Source: an uncultured Spirochaeta sp. (GTDB lineage: Bacteria > Spirochaetota > Spirochaetia > DSM-27196 > Alkalispirochaetaceae). From it: a DNA stretch of 64,000 bases. Positions within the stretch are counted from its first letter, which is position 1. Every line of letters begins with the position of its first letter. The notes beneath the pieces are model-generated. The model saw nothing but the letters and a program-made list of their open reading frames with translations, made no database searches and was not told the origin of the DNA. This document shows positions 22,337 to 30,860 of the stretch, piece after piece. Location: assembly GCA_913030605.1 (NCBI GenBank), contig CAJWEZ010000004.1, forward strand, positions 1 through 64,000, written 5' to 3'. A program made the translations under genes and the position numbers.

Positions 22337-24571
22337 TCAGTCCCCGTCGGCGGCTGTGAAGAACCCGCGACCTTCGTCGGCGTACTGCGCCAGCAATGGC
22401 GCCGGCGCGAAGCGCTCGCCGAAGCGTGCGCGCAGGTCCTGCAGACGGTCCCTGATCGCACCGGTGCCCTCACGGTCGGCCCAGCGGAGCAGACCGCCGC
22501 GGAACGGCGGAAACCCCGTTCCCATGATCATCGCCAGGTCCAGTTCCTCCGGCGACCCCACCACGCCCTCCTCGAGGGCGTAGGCGGCCTCGTTGACCAT
22601 GTTGAGCATCGCACGGTCGAAGATGTCGCGGTCGCCGGGGCGTGCGCCGCCTCCGCTGCTGCTCCGGTGTCCCCGGATCAGTTCTTTCATGCGGGGATTG
22701 GCGTCGCGCCGTTTCCCGTTCTCGTAGACGTAGAACCCCGCGCCGCTCTTTTTCCCGAGGAGCGAGGAGTCGGTGCGGATCGCGTCCAGGACCGGCGCGG
22801 TGGCCATGCGGTCACCGAACGCTTCGTTGAGCGTCGCCGCGACGTGAAAGCCGACATCGATCCCCACCTCATCCAGGAGGGTGTAGGGCCCCATCGGCAT
22901 CCCGAAGTCGGCAAAGAGGCGATCGGCGGCCTCGTAGTCAACTCCCTCGCCGAGCATGACCGCCGCCTCGTTGAGGTAGGGGAGCAGCAGGCGGTTGACC
23001 AGGAATCCGGGGCTGTTTTTGACCACCACGGGTGTTTTCCCCAGCCTGAGGGCCAGGGCAACCACGTCACCGATGACCGCGTCGGCAGTGCGTTCGCCGC
23101 GGATCACCTCGACCAGCGGCATGCGGTTGACGGGGTTGAAGAAGTGCATCCCGGCAAACCGCTCCGGGTGGCGCAGGGCCGAGGCCATACCGTCGATCGA
23201 CAGCGCGGAGGTGTTGCTCACGACGATCGTGTCGTCGGCGATGTGCGACTCCAGTTCCGAGAGCACCTGCCGCTTCACGTCCATGCGTTCGACCACCGCT
23301 TCCACCACGACGTCGGGGCGTCCGATCGACTCGTAGGATACCGCTCCGTGAATCGCGTTCAGTTTGAGGTTGACCTCGCGGTCGTCGTACTTGCCCCGGG
23401 CGCGAAGCTGGTCGTAGACCTCCCGGGCACTCTGGTAGCCTTTGTGCACGGCGTCCCACGCGATGTCCTTCATGACAACGGGAACGTCGCGGCTGCTGAA
23501 GAGCCAGGCGATCCTTCCGCCCATGACGCCGGCGCCGAGGACCGCGGCGCGGGAGATGTGACGATCGGTCCGGGCGTACTGCAGCGCCTCCTGCCGTTTG
23601 GCCGCTTCCCGGGCAAAGAACAGGCGTGTGAGGTTGGTGCTTTCCTCGGTCGCCGCAAGTCGCCCGAAGGCGCCCGCCTCCCGGGCGTTGGCGCGGCGCC
23701 GTGCCTGGCGGTTGCCCAGGGCGCCGCCGGTGGTGGCCCGGAGTACGCGCAGCGCCTCCGGCTGCGCGGGATAGTGGCCCCCGGTTCGCTTCTTCACGTC
23801 GGCGGCGGCGGCGCGGAAGATCAGCGCACGGCCCACCGGCGTTCTCTCCAGAATCCACGACCGTCGTTTCCCGGCCTTCCTGCGCCCTCGCGCCACCCGA
23901 TCATCGGCGCCGTCGAGAAGCCGGCCGAAGAGCGCCCGGGTCCACTCGTCGAAGAACGCCGGTGGATACACCGCATCGACGAGGCCGTGGCGCAGGGCGC
24001 GGCCGGCGTCCACCGGCGATCCGGAAAGGATCATTTTCGTCGCCTGCTTCCACCCCACGGTTCGCGGGAGGCGGAACGTGCCGCCCCAGCCGGGAAGGAC
24101 CCCGAGCTGCGTCTCCGGAAGTCCGATCTTGGTGCGCGGCGAGTCGGCTGCGGTTCTGTAGTCACAGCTCAACGCCAGTTCGAGGCCACCGCCCATGCAG
24201 CTCCCGTTGATCGCCGCGAGGGTGGGAACCGGCAGGTCCTGGATCCGGGCGAAGATTGCCTGCCCCGCCGCCGCCGCCTCACGCCCTTCCTGAGGGGTCG
24301 ATATCTCCCTGATCAGGTGTATGTCGGCGCCGGCGATGAAGTTTCCCTCCTTGCCGCTGGCGAACATCACCCCGCGGGTGGACCCCTCGGCGGCACGGCG
24401 TTCGAGCTCGGTAACGTGTTCCGCCAGTTCCTCGATCGCGGCGCGGGTGAATGTGTTGACCCGTCCGTCGGGACTGTCGAAAACGAGGGTCGTGATGCCG
24501 CCCTCGTCTGTCTCCATGGTGAAGTAGGTGGCGGTGGTGGATTCAGTGTCGGTTGCTGTCGTTGCGTTCAT
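22337..24571 (-). CDS. fadJ: bifunctional enoyl-CoA hydratase / 3-hydroxyacyl-CoA dehydrogenase
   Basis: Carries out steps two and three of beta-oxidation. The 744-residue chain begins with a crotonase domain whose oxyanion and catalytic Glu segments are INGSCMGGGLELALSCDYR and LPETQLGVLPGWGGT. The NAD-binding domain follows with LGAGVMGGRIAWL near residue 350 and the catalytic His in FAGMHFFNPVNRMPLVEV, then two C-terminal helical domains. FadB and FadJ cannot be separated with confidence; the size and the separate thiolase fit either. GGAGGAA precedes the ATG. It is followed upstream by the thiolase and ligase genes in the same direction. Confidence 0.92.
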   Translation of the reverse strand: MNATTATDTESTTATYFTMETDEGGITTLVFDSPDGRVNTFTRAAIEELAEHVTELERRAAEGSTRGVMFASGKEGNFIAGADIHLIREISTPQEGREAAAAGQAIFARIQDLPVPTLAAINGSCMGGGLELALSCDYRTAADSPRTKIGLPETQLGVLPGWGGTFRLPRTVGWKQATKMILSGSPVDAGRALRHGLVDAVYPPAFFDEWTRALFGRLLDGADDRVARGRRKAGKRRSWILERTPVGRALIFRAAAADVKKRTGGHYPAQPEALRVLRATTGGALGNRQARRRANAREAGAFGRLAATEESTNLTRLFFAREAAKRQEALQYARTDRHISRAAVLGAGVMGGRIAWLFSSRDVPVVMKDIAWDAVHKGYQSAREVYDQLRARGKYDDREVNLKLNAIHGAVSYESIGRPDVVVEAVVERMDVKRQVLSELESHIADDTIVVSNTSALSIDGMASALRHPERFAGMHFFNPVNRMPLVEVIRGERTADAVIGDVVALALRLGKTPVVVKNSPGFLVNRLLLPYLNEAAVMLGEGVDYEAADRLFADFGMPMGPYTLLDEVGIDVGFHVAATLNEAFGDRMATAPVLDAIRTDSSLLGKKSGAGFYVYENGKRRDANPRMKELIRGHRSSSGGGARPGDRDIFDRAMLNMVNEAAYALEEGVVGSPEELDLAMIMGTGFPPFRGGLLRWADREGTGAIRDRLQDLRARFGERFAPAPLLAQYADEGRGFFTAADGD

Positions 24572-24614
24572 GACGTTCCTCCAGTCGTTGGTCGTGCGGT
24601 GAGCGGCATCGGCG

Positions 24615-25904
24615 TCACGCTGCCTCCAGCAGCAGCGCGGCGCCCTGGCCGCCGCCGACGCACAGCGTCGCCAGCCCCAGCGATGTGTTCCGTCGACGGA
24701 GCTCCCGCAGCGTGTGCAGTACCAGCCGCGTTCCGGTCATGCCCACCGGATGCCCCAGGGCGATCGCGCCACCCTGAAGGTTCATGATGGAACGGTCGAA
24801 GGCGCCGATCTTCCGATCTCGGTTGAGATATCGGCGGGCGAACTCGTCGGAGTCGCTGGCGCGTTCGCAGGCGATGACCTGCGCGGCGAACGCCTCGTTG
24901 AGTTCGATGTACCCGACGTCGGACATGCGGAATCGGGTCTGTTCCATGAGGCGGGCGGTGGCGTACACCGGGCCGAGTCCCATGCGCTCCGGCTCCAGCG
25001 ATGCGTAGGCAAAGTCCCGCAGGTATCCCATCGGTTTGAGCCCCCGGCGTTTCGCCTCCTTTTCGCCCATCACCAGTACCGCCGCGGCGCCGTCGGTTAC
25101 CTGGGAGGAGTTGCCCACAGTGACCGTCCCGCTGCGCCGGTCGAAGTAGGGTTTCAGTTTCGCGAGGCTCTCCATGCTCTGGCCCTCCCGGGGCCCGACG
25201 TCGCGGGAGACCATTTCTGCAAAGTCGGGGTAGCGCGGAATCGGCAGGATCTCGTCGTCGAAGAGCCCAGCGTCCCGCGCCTCCACCGCGAGCTGGTGGC
25301 TACGAAGGGCGTACTCGTCCTGCTCCTCCCGGGTGATGTGGAACTCCCGGGCGAGATTCTCGGCGGTCATGCCCATGATCAGGCCGCTGACCGGGTCCGT
25401 GAGCCCCTGAACCAGGCCGATCTCCGGTTTGAGCATGCGCAGCCGGAAGGAGAGCAGCGTTTTCACGCGGTCGCGTCCCGTTTTTGCCCGCATGAGGCGG
25501 TTGATGAACGCCGTGTACTCGCGGTTGAACAGCAGTGGAATGTTGCTCATGCTCTCCACGCCCCCGGCGAGATAGACGGACCCGCGGCCGGCGGAGATCT
25601 TCGTCGCCGCGTCGGTGATCGATTCCATGCCGCTGGCGCAGTTGCGGTGCACCGTGTAGGCGGGCACCTCGATCGGGAGCCCCGCCTTGAGGGCGATTAC
25701 CCGCGAGATGTTCGCGGCGTTCGCCGGCTGCGCAACGTTTCCGATGATGACCTCGTCGATCTCGCCGGGGGCGACGCCGCCGCGATTCATTACTTCGCGA
25801 ACCACCGCCGCGCCGAGATCGTCGGCGGGGGTGTCTTTCAAAACTGTCCCCGCCTTTGCCATCGGTGAGCGGATACCGTCGATAATCGCGATTCGTTCCT
25901 TCAC
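24615..25904 (-). CDS. acetyl-CoA C-acyltransferase (3-ketoacyl-CoA thiolase)
   Basis: Thiolytic cleavage of 3-ketoacyl-CoA, the last step of beta-oxidation. The 429-residue protein has the acylated Cys in VHRNCASGMES (near residue 92), the His in GGAIALGHPVGMTGTR and the second catalytic Cys in LATLCVGGGQG. The length is closer to FadI than to FadA. The start is GTG 25904 behind GGAGG, overlapping the stop of the ligase gene by 4 nt, so the two are translationally coupled. Confidence 0.94.
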   Translation of the reverse strand: MKERIAIIDGIRSPMAKAGTVLKDTPADDLGAAVVREVMNRGGVAPGEIDEVIIGNVAQPANAANISRVIALKAGLPIEVPAYTVHRNCASGMESITDAATKISAGRGSVYLAGGVESMSNIPLLFNREYTAFINRLMRAKTGRDRVKTLLSFRLRMLKPEIGLVQGLTDPVSGLIMGMTAENLAREFHITREEQDEYALRSHQLAVEARDAGLFDDEILPIPRYPDFAEMVSRDVGPREGQSMESLAKLKPYFDRRSGTVTVGNSSQVTDGAAAVLVMGEKEAKRRGLKPMGYLRDFAYASLEPERMGLGPVYATARLMEQTRFRMSDVGYIELNEAFAAQVIACERASDSDEFARRYLNRDRKIGAFDRSIMNLQGGAIALGHPVGMTGTRLVLHTLRELRRRNTSLGLATLCVGGGQGAALLLEAA

Positions 25905-27661
25905 GTGGTGCCTCCAATCTGTGCGTACATCTCCTCGATCTCCCGTTCATACATCGCCTCGATGCGGGACCGGCGGACCTTCATTGTGGGTGTGAGTTCA
26001 CCGGTCTCGATCGACGCCGGGTGATCGACGATTTCGAACCGTACCACCTCTTCGCAGTGGTGCCGGTGGCGGTTGACTTCCTCGATGTGTCTCCCGATCT
26101 CGTCCTTCAGGTGGCGAGATGCCAGGTACTCACCGTCGCTCATCGCCGTGAACCCCTGCTCCTCGCGCATGTTCCTGACCTTCTCCATGTCCGGAAAGAT
26201 CAGCGCCGTGACGTACACGCGGTTGTCGGCGAAGATGACGGCGGTATCCACCGCCGGGTGTTCCGCGATCGCCCGTTCGATCGGCGCCGGTGGGACGTAC
26301 TCCCCGGTGGACTTCTTGAAGATCTCCTTCTTTCGCCCGGTGACCGACAGGTAGCCGTCGGTGTCCAGGGATCCCAGGTCCCCGGTGTGCAGCCAGCCGT
26401 CGACAAGCGTCTCGGCCGTTGCGTCGGGTCGGTTGTGGTACCCCTGCATCACGTTGGGACCGCGGACAAGGATTTCGCCATCCGCGGCGATTCGCACCTC
26501 GACTCCCGGAAGCAGTGGCCCCACCGTTCCAACCTTCCGGTGACCGGCGTAGTTCACGGCGATCACGGGAGAGGACTCGGTCATGCCGTAGCCCTCGAAT
26601 ACCGGCAACCCGATGTTAATGAAGAACCGGCAGATGTCGGCGTCGAGTTTCGCCGAGCCGCTGATCATCGTGTGAACCCGGCCGCCGAGCGCCTCGCGGA
26701 ACGTTCGGTACACGAGACGGTCGTAGAGGTGGTCGACCAGCGTCCGGCGCGCGTCGACGGGCCGACGTTCTGCGCTGTGGCGGGCACTCCGTGCCAGCAG
26801 GCCCGACACGCCCCCGGCGTCGTCGGTTTTGTCGCGAATCTTCACGTACACCTTTTCGAGCAGGCGGGGAACCACGGTCATGACCGTGGGTTGAACCTGG
26901 GGCGCGTAGGTGGTGAGCTGCTTGGGGTCGTTGACGAAGTACACCGGCAGCCCGTGGCTGAGGTAGAAGTACACCACCATCCGCTCGAAAATGTGCGCCA
27001 GCGGAAGCAGCGAGAGCGCCACGTCGGAGTCGGGCTCCAGCGAGAACCGCCGTCCCGAGGCGTCGATCTGGCTCAGCAGGTTGTCATGGGTCAGTTCCAC
27101 GCCCTTGGGAAGCCCCGTTGATCCCGAGGTGTAGATGATCGTACACAGGTCCGTACCCGACCCGGCGTCGACGAGGGCGGCGTAGCGGTCCGGGTCTTCG
27201 GCGGCACGCTCGGCGCCGGTCGTCATGAGCTGGTCGTAGCGTTCGTTGTCGGTGCAGCAGCCGAAGGTAATGAGCTCCGCGAGCCCCTCGCCGTGTTTCA
27301 CCGCCATCGGTATTTCGTCCGGGTACCCGACAAACAGGTAGCGCATCCCGGAATCACGGATCTCGTGGCGAAAGCTCTCCGGCGAGATCTTCTTGAAGAT
27401 CGGCACGGTGACGGCGCCGATGCTCTGGATCGCCAGGTCCACGATCAGCCATTCCGGACTGGGTGGCGAGATCAGCCCCACCCGTTCACCGCGGCGGATA
27501 CCGAGTCGGTCCAGGCCCAGAGCCAGGTTCCGGATCGCCTCCCGCGCCTGGCTCCCGGAGACGTTCCGCCACCCGCCGTCGTCGTCGGGGTAGTTGAGAA
27601 ACGCCGGGTGTGAACGGCGCCCGATCGATTCCAGTATGCGGGCAGGGAGTGTCCGTGCCAT
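25901..27661 (-). CDS. long-chain acyl-CoA synthetase (AMP-forming)
   Basis: Activates fatty acids to acyl-CoA and feeds the adjacent beta-oxidation enzymes. The 586-residue protein has the AMP-binding P-loop TIIYTSGSTGLPKGVELTH (near residue 175), FEGYGMTESSPVIAVN, the hinge TGDLGSLDTDGYLSVTGR and a C-terminal KKEIFKKSTGEYVPP motif with the catalytic Lys. It resembles the long-chain (FadD15/FAA) branch. GAGGAGG precedes the ATG, and a perfect palindromic operator sits 26 nt upstream of the start. Confidence 0.94.
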   Translation of the reverse strand: MARTLPARILESIGRRSHPAFLNYPDDDGGWRNVSGSQAREAIRNLALGLDRLGIRRGERVGLISPPSPEWLIVDLAIQSIGAVTVPIFKKISPESFRHEIRDSGMRYLFVGYPDEIPMAVKHGEGLAELITFGCCTDNERYDQLMTTGAERAAEDPDRYAALVDAGSGTDLCTIIYTSGSTGLPKGVELTHDNLLSQIDASGRRFSLEPDSDVALSLLPLAHIFERMVVYFYLSHGLPVYFVNDPKQLTTYAPQVQPTVMTVVPRLLEKVYVKIRDKTDDAGGVSGLLARSARHSAERRPVDARRTLVDHLYDRLVYRTFREALGGRVHTMISGSAKLDADICRFFINIGLPVFEGYGMTESSPVIAVNYAGHRKVGTVGPLLPGVEVRIAADGEILVRGPNVMQGYHNRPDATAETLVDGWLHTGDLGSLDTDGYLSVTGRKKEIFKKSTGEYVPPAPIERAIAEHPAVDTAVIFADNRVYVTALIFPDMEKVRNMREEQGFTAMSDGEYLASRHLKDEIGRHIEEVNRHRHHCEEVVRFEIVDHPASIETGELTPTMKVRRSRIEAMYEREIEEMYAQIGGTT

Positions 27662-27686
27662 GGCCTGGGCCTCCTCGTGGAATATT

Positions 27687-27708
27687 ATCGGTCGGCCGAC
27701 CGACCGAT
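27687..27708. promoter_or_regulatory. perfect palindromic operator upstream of the acyl-CoA ligase operon
   Basis: ATCGGTCGG, four bases, CCGACCGAT: nine-base perfect arms, in the style of TetR-family operators that control fatty-acid genes. On the minus strand CTGACT, 16 nt, TAGACA upstream of it could be the promoter, so bound repressor would cover the transcription start. Confidence 0.7.
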
Positions 27709-27820
27709 TCTGTCTACAAAGTAAACCGAAATAGTCAGGAAATCAACGAAAAATCGAGGAGGGGTGCAGGCGGAAGTCCTCGCCGGGCGGGTGGCGCTGC
27801 GGTGTCGTGTTCCGTCGCCG

Positions 27821-28177
27821 CTATTCGCAGCCCTCGGCGACCAGCGGCAGCAAACGTGTCAGGCGGCGACGGACGATCGACTCCACCGCCCCGGGCATGC
27901 CGTGGTGATCAACCTGGTCCCGGAGCATCTCGTGGATCGCCGCAACCAGGTCGGTGGTCTCCGCGTACTCCGACGGCTGGACCGCGTGAAGCACAGAGCG
28001 CACCCGGGCCAGACCGTGAAGCTCCCACTCGAGGACGGCGCTGTTTTCCTGGTACACGTACGGAGTGATTTCCATGGACGCAAAGCGTCGCGACAGGGTG
28101 AGTTCGAGATCGCGGATATCCTCCTCTGCATCGAGGAGTTCGGCGTCAAGCAGGCGAAGAAGGCGTGTGGTCTGCAT
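27821..28177 (-). CDS. small helical protein of unknown function
   Basis: A 118-residue, mostly helical, charged cytoplasmic protein (MQTTRLLRLLDAELLDAEED at the start). No family recognised. The start is ATG 28177 because AAGGAGGT lies 7 nt upstream; the seven extra residues of the track ORF are the Shine-Dalgarno region itself. It follows the FecR-domain gene by 29 nt and is probably the last gene of that operon. Confidence 0.6.
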   Translation of the reverse strand: MQTTRLLRLLDAELLDAEEDIRDLELTLSRRFASMEITPYVYQENSAVLEWELHGLARVRSVLHAVQPSEYAETTDLVAAIHEMLRDQVDHHGMPGAVESIVRRRLTRLLPLVAEGCE

Positions 28178-28206
28178 GGGCAGCACCTCCTTCTTCAAGT
28201 GTGGTG

Positions 28207-29328
28207 TCAGAACCGCATACTGTCCAGCAGGCTTCCGCCCGATTCAAACGGACTGTCACCGGTGCCGTCGGGGAGACCGCCGAAACTGCGGTCCTCCAGC
28301 TCGCCGTACATCCGGAAAATCGTGCGCACCTCCGCCAGCCGGCGCAGGAGCTCCCGTTCGTCCATGGAAAAGGCGCGGAAGAACGTGGTCGAGTCGCGCT
28401 CGCCGATCTGCGTCCTGCCGATCCCCTGGGAGTGGAAGCGCTGCAGCTCCCGCAGCCGATATACGGTCGTCTCGAACAGCGGCAGAATGCTGCGCATCCG
28501 GATGATCGCGGGGCTCATTTCGGCGCGAAATCGCATGTCCGTGCCCAGGGAACCCGCTTCGGAGGCGAGCGCCTCCTCCAGCCGGGGTCGGAACGCCACC
28601 AAATCGCGGTACGCCCGGTCGAACGTGTCGCGGGTATCGAGGTAGCGCCGGACGTAGGCGCGGACAAAGGTCGGGGCCCCACTGCGGAACGCCTGCAGGC
28701 GGATCTCGGTCCACCGGGCGTAGTAGGCGTCGAAATCACCGTCGGACACCGGTTCCCGCGATGGTCGGCCGCTGCCGGGGGCTTCGACCGCCTGGCCGGC
28801 GGCGGCCGAGATCTGCCCTCCGGCGCTGGCGATCGCCACCCGGCCCTCACGGACACCGAAGAGGGTCGTTTCGTCCGGGGCGGTGAGGACGTCAAAGGTG
28901 GTGCCGCGAACGCCGAGGACGGCCGTTTGTGTTTCCACCGAGAGTGTTGAGCCCGCCGTCAGGGACGACACATCCATCTGCAGTCGTCCGGCGAGGACCC
29001 GCAGTCGGACATCGGTGCGGGCGCCGTCGCCGGATAACTCGACGTAGTATGCCGAGTTCTCTCTCACGCGAACGATGGACGGTGAGGGCCGGTCGAGCTC
29101 CACCTCCACGTAGCCGTCGAACCCGGTCTGGATCACGTCCAGCTGGAGCAGTGGTTCACCATCCCGGATATCGTAGGCGTCGAGGATCTCGCCGTCCCGG
29201 AGAAGCTGAACGTCCCCTTCCAGGTAGGCGATTCGGCCGATCTCCTGCCCCCGCAACACCGACGGCGGCAGAACCGTGAAAAGCAGCGCCACCACGGCGG
29301 TTACGGCGAGTGCGCGTGGGCGGTTCAT
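28207..29328 (-). CDS. secreted FecR-domain protein
   Basis: A 373-residue exported protein: signal peptide (residues 1-27, ending near LRGQE), then a FecR domain (about 30-170) with IGRIAYLEGDVQLLRDG, a predicted beta-sandwich ending in TQTAVLGVRGTTFDV, and a helical C-terminal half rich in Arg. FecR domains of this secreted type are linked to envelope sensing and are common in spirochaetes; no sigma factor or TonB receptor is nearby. GGGAGGAG precedes the ATG. It follows the lipoprotein gene by 3 nt. Confidence 0.82.
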   Translation of the reverse strand: MNRPRALAVTAVVALLFTVLPPSVLRGQEIGRIAYLEGDVQLLRDGEILDAYDIRDGEPLLQLDVIQTGFDGYVEVELDRPSPSIVRVRENSAYYVELSGDGARTDVRLRVLAGRLQMDVSSLTAGSTLSVETQTAVLGVRGTTFDVLTAPDETTLFGVREGRVAIASAGGQISAAAGQAVEAPGSGRPSREPVSDGDFDAYYARWTEIRLQAFRSGAPTFVRAYVRRYLDTRDTFDRAYRDLVAFRPRLEEALASEAGSLGTDMRFRAEMSPAIIRMRSILPLFETTVYRLRELQRFHSQGIGRTQIGERDSTTFFRAFSMDERELLRRLAEVRTIFRMYGELEDRSFGGLPDGTGDSPFESGGSLLDSMRF

Positions 29329-29331
29329 AGG

Positions 29332-30135
29332 CTACTCCTCCCTGGCAATCGCCAGGCTGTAGTGGTAGCGGCCGTCTGCGGATGCGTACCGGGCGACGAC
29401 GGCAAACCCGAGCAGCGTCGCCTCCGCCTCCTCCGAACTGGTGATCGTATTTGTGGTGCCCCGCTGTTCGACCGACCGGCGGTCCTCCACCATCCGGAGG
29501 GTGCTGCCGGCCTGAATCAGGAGCGCCTTCAGCGCTTCCTGATCCGCATTGTCGATCGTATCACGCAGCGTGCGACTTCGCCGGGTGGATCCCACCGCGA
29601 CCAGATACCCGGGGATCTGCGGTGGCCGGGATACCCACGCCGGACGGCCGGTATCGTCGCTCTGCAGCGGGGCCGATGGAATCTCCGGTGCCGGCGGAAG
29701 CCCGGCAACCGTTGCAAGAACCAGGGTTCCGTCGTCCACCTGTCGCGATTCCAGAATTTCCACGTCCTCCACGAGCTGATCGGCGGCGTCGGTACTCCAG
29801 CTGGTGTCCACGTTGTCGAGGTACCCGAACCCGTCGGTCCCGCGCTGCGTGACGTACTGGTAGACCGCCGCCATGCGCAGATACCGTGACGCCTGTTCCG
29901 CCACATGGGCGGCGGCCACGTCGACCTCCTCGTCCCGGTCCCGACGGCGGTTGGAAACGCCCAGGAACACCGGCTGGCCGCCCCGCGGCCGGAGGTCAAA
30001 GGATGAGACGGCGGCTCCGGGGCCCGGGCCGTCGGTCTCCGGGGTGCCGGGCTGTGGCGCCGGCGCCGGCGTCGCGCAGGAGGCGAACACCGCAATGATG
30101 CCGATCACGGTTATCCGGGCTGATATGCGTCGCAT
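29332..30135 (-). CDS. lipoprotein with LPP20-like C-terminal region
   Basis: A 267-residue lipoprotein: signal peptide and lipobox FASC (Cys near 20), a Pro/Gly-rich linker, then a domain in which IPGYLVAVGSTRRSRTLRDT and DNADQEALKALL resemble the LPP20/LpoB-associated fold also seen in the gene at 32283. TATAGT lies 8 nt before the ATG, so the mRNA should be leaderless. First gene of the minus-strand arm of the envelope locus. Confidence 0.75.
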   Translation of the reverse strand: MRRISARITVIGIIAVFASCATPAPAPQPGTPETDGPGPGAAVSSFDLRPRGGQPVFLGVSNRRRDRDEEVDVAAAHVAEQASRYLRMAAVYQYVTQRGTDGFGYLDNVDTSWSTDAADQLVEDVEILESRQVDDGTLVLATVAGLPPAPEIPSAPLQSDDTGRPAWVSRPPQIPGYLVAVGSTRRSRTLRDTIDNADQEALKALLIQAGSTLRMVEDRRSVEQRGTTNTITSSEEAEATLLGFAVVARYASADGRYHYSLAIAREE

Positions 30136-30143
30136 GATGCACT

Positions 30144-30173
30144 ACTATAGAGTAGCGCGTTGGGTGAACTCAA
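30144..30173 (-). promoter_or_regulatory. promoter of the FecR/lipoprotein arm
   Basis: Minus strand TTGAGT (30173-30168), 18 nt, TATAGT (30149-30144), 8 nt to ATG 30135. Confidence 0.65.
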
Positions 30174-30182
30174 CTCGTTTTG

Positions 30183-30211
30183 TTGACAAAGAAATTGGGC
30201 ATATCTATGCT
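30183..30211 (+). promoter_or_regulatory. promoter of the lpoB arm
   Basis: A consensus TTGACA (30183-30188), 17 nt, TATGCT (30206-30211). Its -35 is 9 nt from the -35 of the divergent promoter. Confidence 0.8.
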
Positions 30212-30234
30212 CTGAAGTGGAGGGTCTCGAAATC

Positions 30235-30846
30235 ATGACTACGAAACGATTTGCACTGATCGCCGGTCTTGCGGTGACGCTGGTTCTCAGCGGCTGTATG
30301 ACACCCAGTCGGACCGTGCAGCGCACCAGCGCCGACACACAGACCGACCTCAGCGGCCGTTGGAATGATACCGACGCCCGACTGGTGGCGGAGGAAATGA
30401 TCGACGACATGCTCAACCGACCGTGGCTGCAGCGCTTTTCGTCCGACCAGCAGCGCGAACCGGTGGTGATCGTCGGCGCGATCCGCAACCGAAGTTCCGA
30501 ACACATCGATACCTCCATGTTCGTGAAGGATATCGAACGCGAGCTGATCAACAGCGGCATGGTGCGGTTCGTGGCGACCTCCGAGGAACGCGCCCAGATC
30601 CGCGACGAACGCATGGACCAGCAGACCCAGGCCTCCGAGGAGACGATCTCCCGTCTCGGAGAGGAAACGGGCGCGGACTTCATGCTCCAGGGGTCGATTT
30701 CGTCCAACGTTGACGCCGTGGAGGGCGAGCGCGCGGTGTTCTACCAGGTGGACATGGAACTGATCAGCATCGAGACCAACGAGAAGGTGTGGATCGGGTC
30801 CAAGGAGATCAAGAAGATCATCGAGCAGCGCAGGGCACGCTTCTGA
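30235..30846 (+). CDS. LpoB-like lipoprotein (penicillin-binding protein activator family)
   Basis: A 203-residue lipoprotein with lipobox LSGC (Cys near 20) and the COG3417/LpoB-type domain: LVAEEMIDDMLNRPWLQRF, a VVIVGAIRNRSSEHIDTSMF strand-turn and TGADFMLQGSISSNVDAVEG. In enterobacteria LpoB reaches through the periplasm to stimulate PBP1b; in this genome the role is inferred by homology only. GGAGG lies upstream of ATG 30235. First gene of a three-lipoprotein operon. Confidence 0.85.
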   Translation: MTTKRFALIAGLAVTLVLSGCMTPSRTVQRTSADTQTDLSGRWNDTDARLVAEEMIDDMLNRPWLQRFSSDQQREPVVIVGAIRNRSSEHIDTSMFVKDIERELINSGMVRFVATSEERAQIRDERMDQQTQASEETISRLGEETGADFMLQGSISSNVDAVEGERAVFYQVDMELISIETNEKVWIGSKEIKKIIEQRRARF

Positions 30847-30860
30847 AGCGGGGTGCAGGC

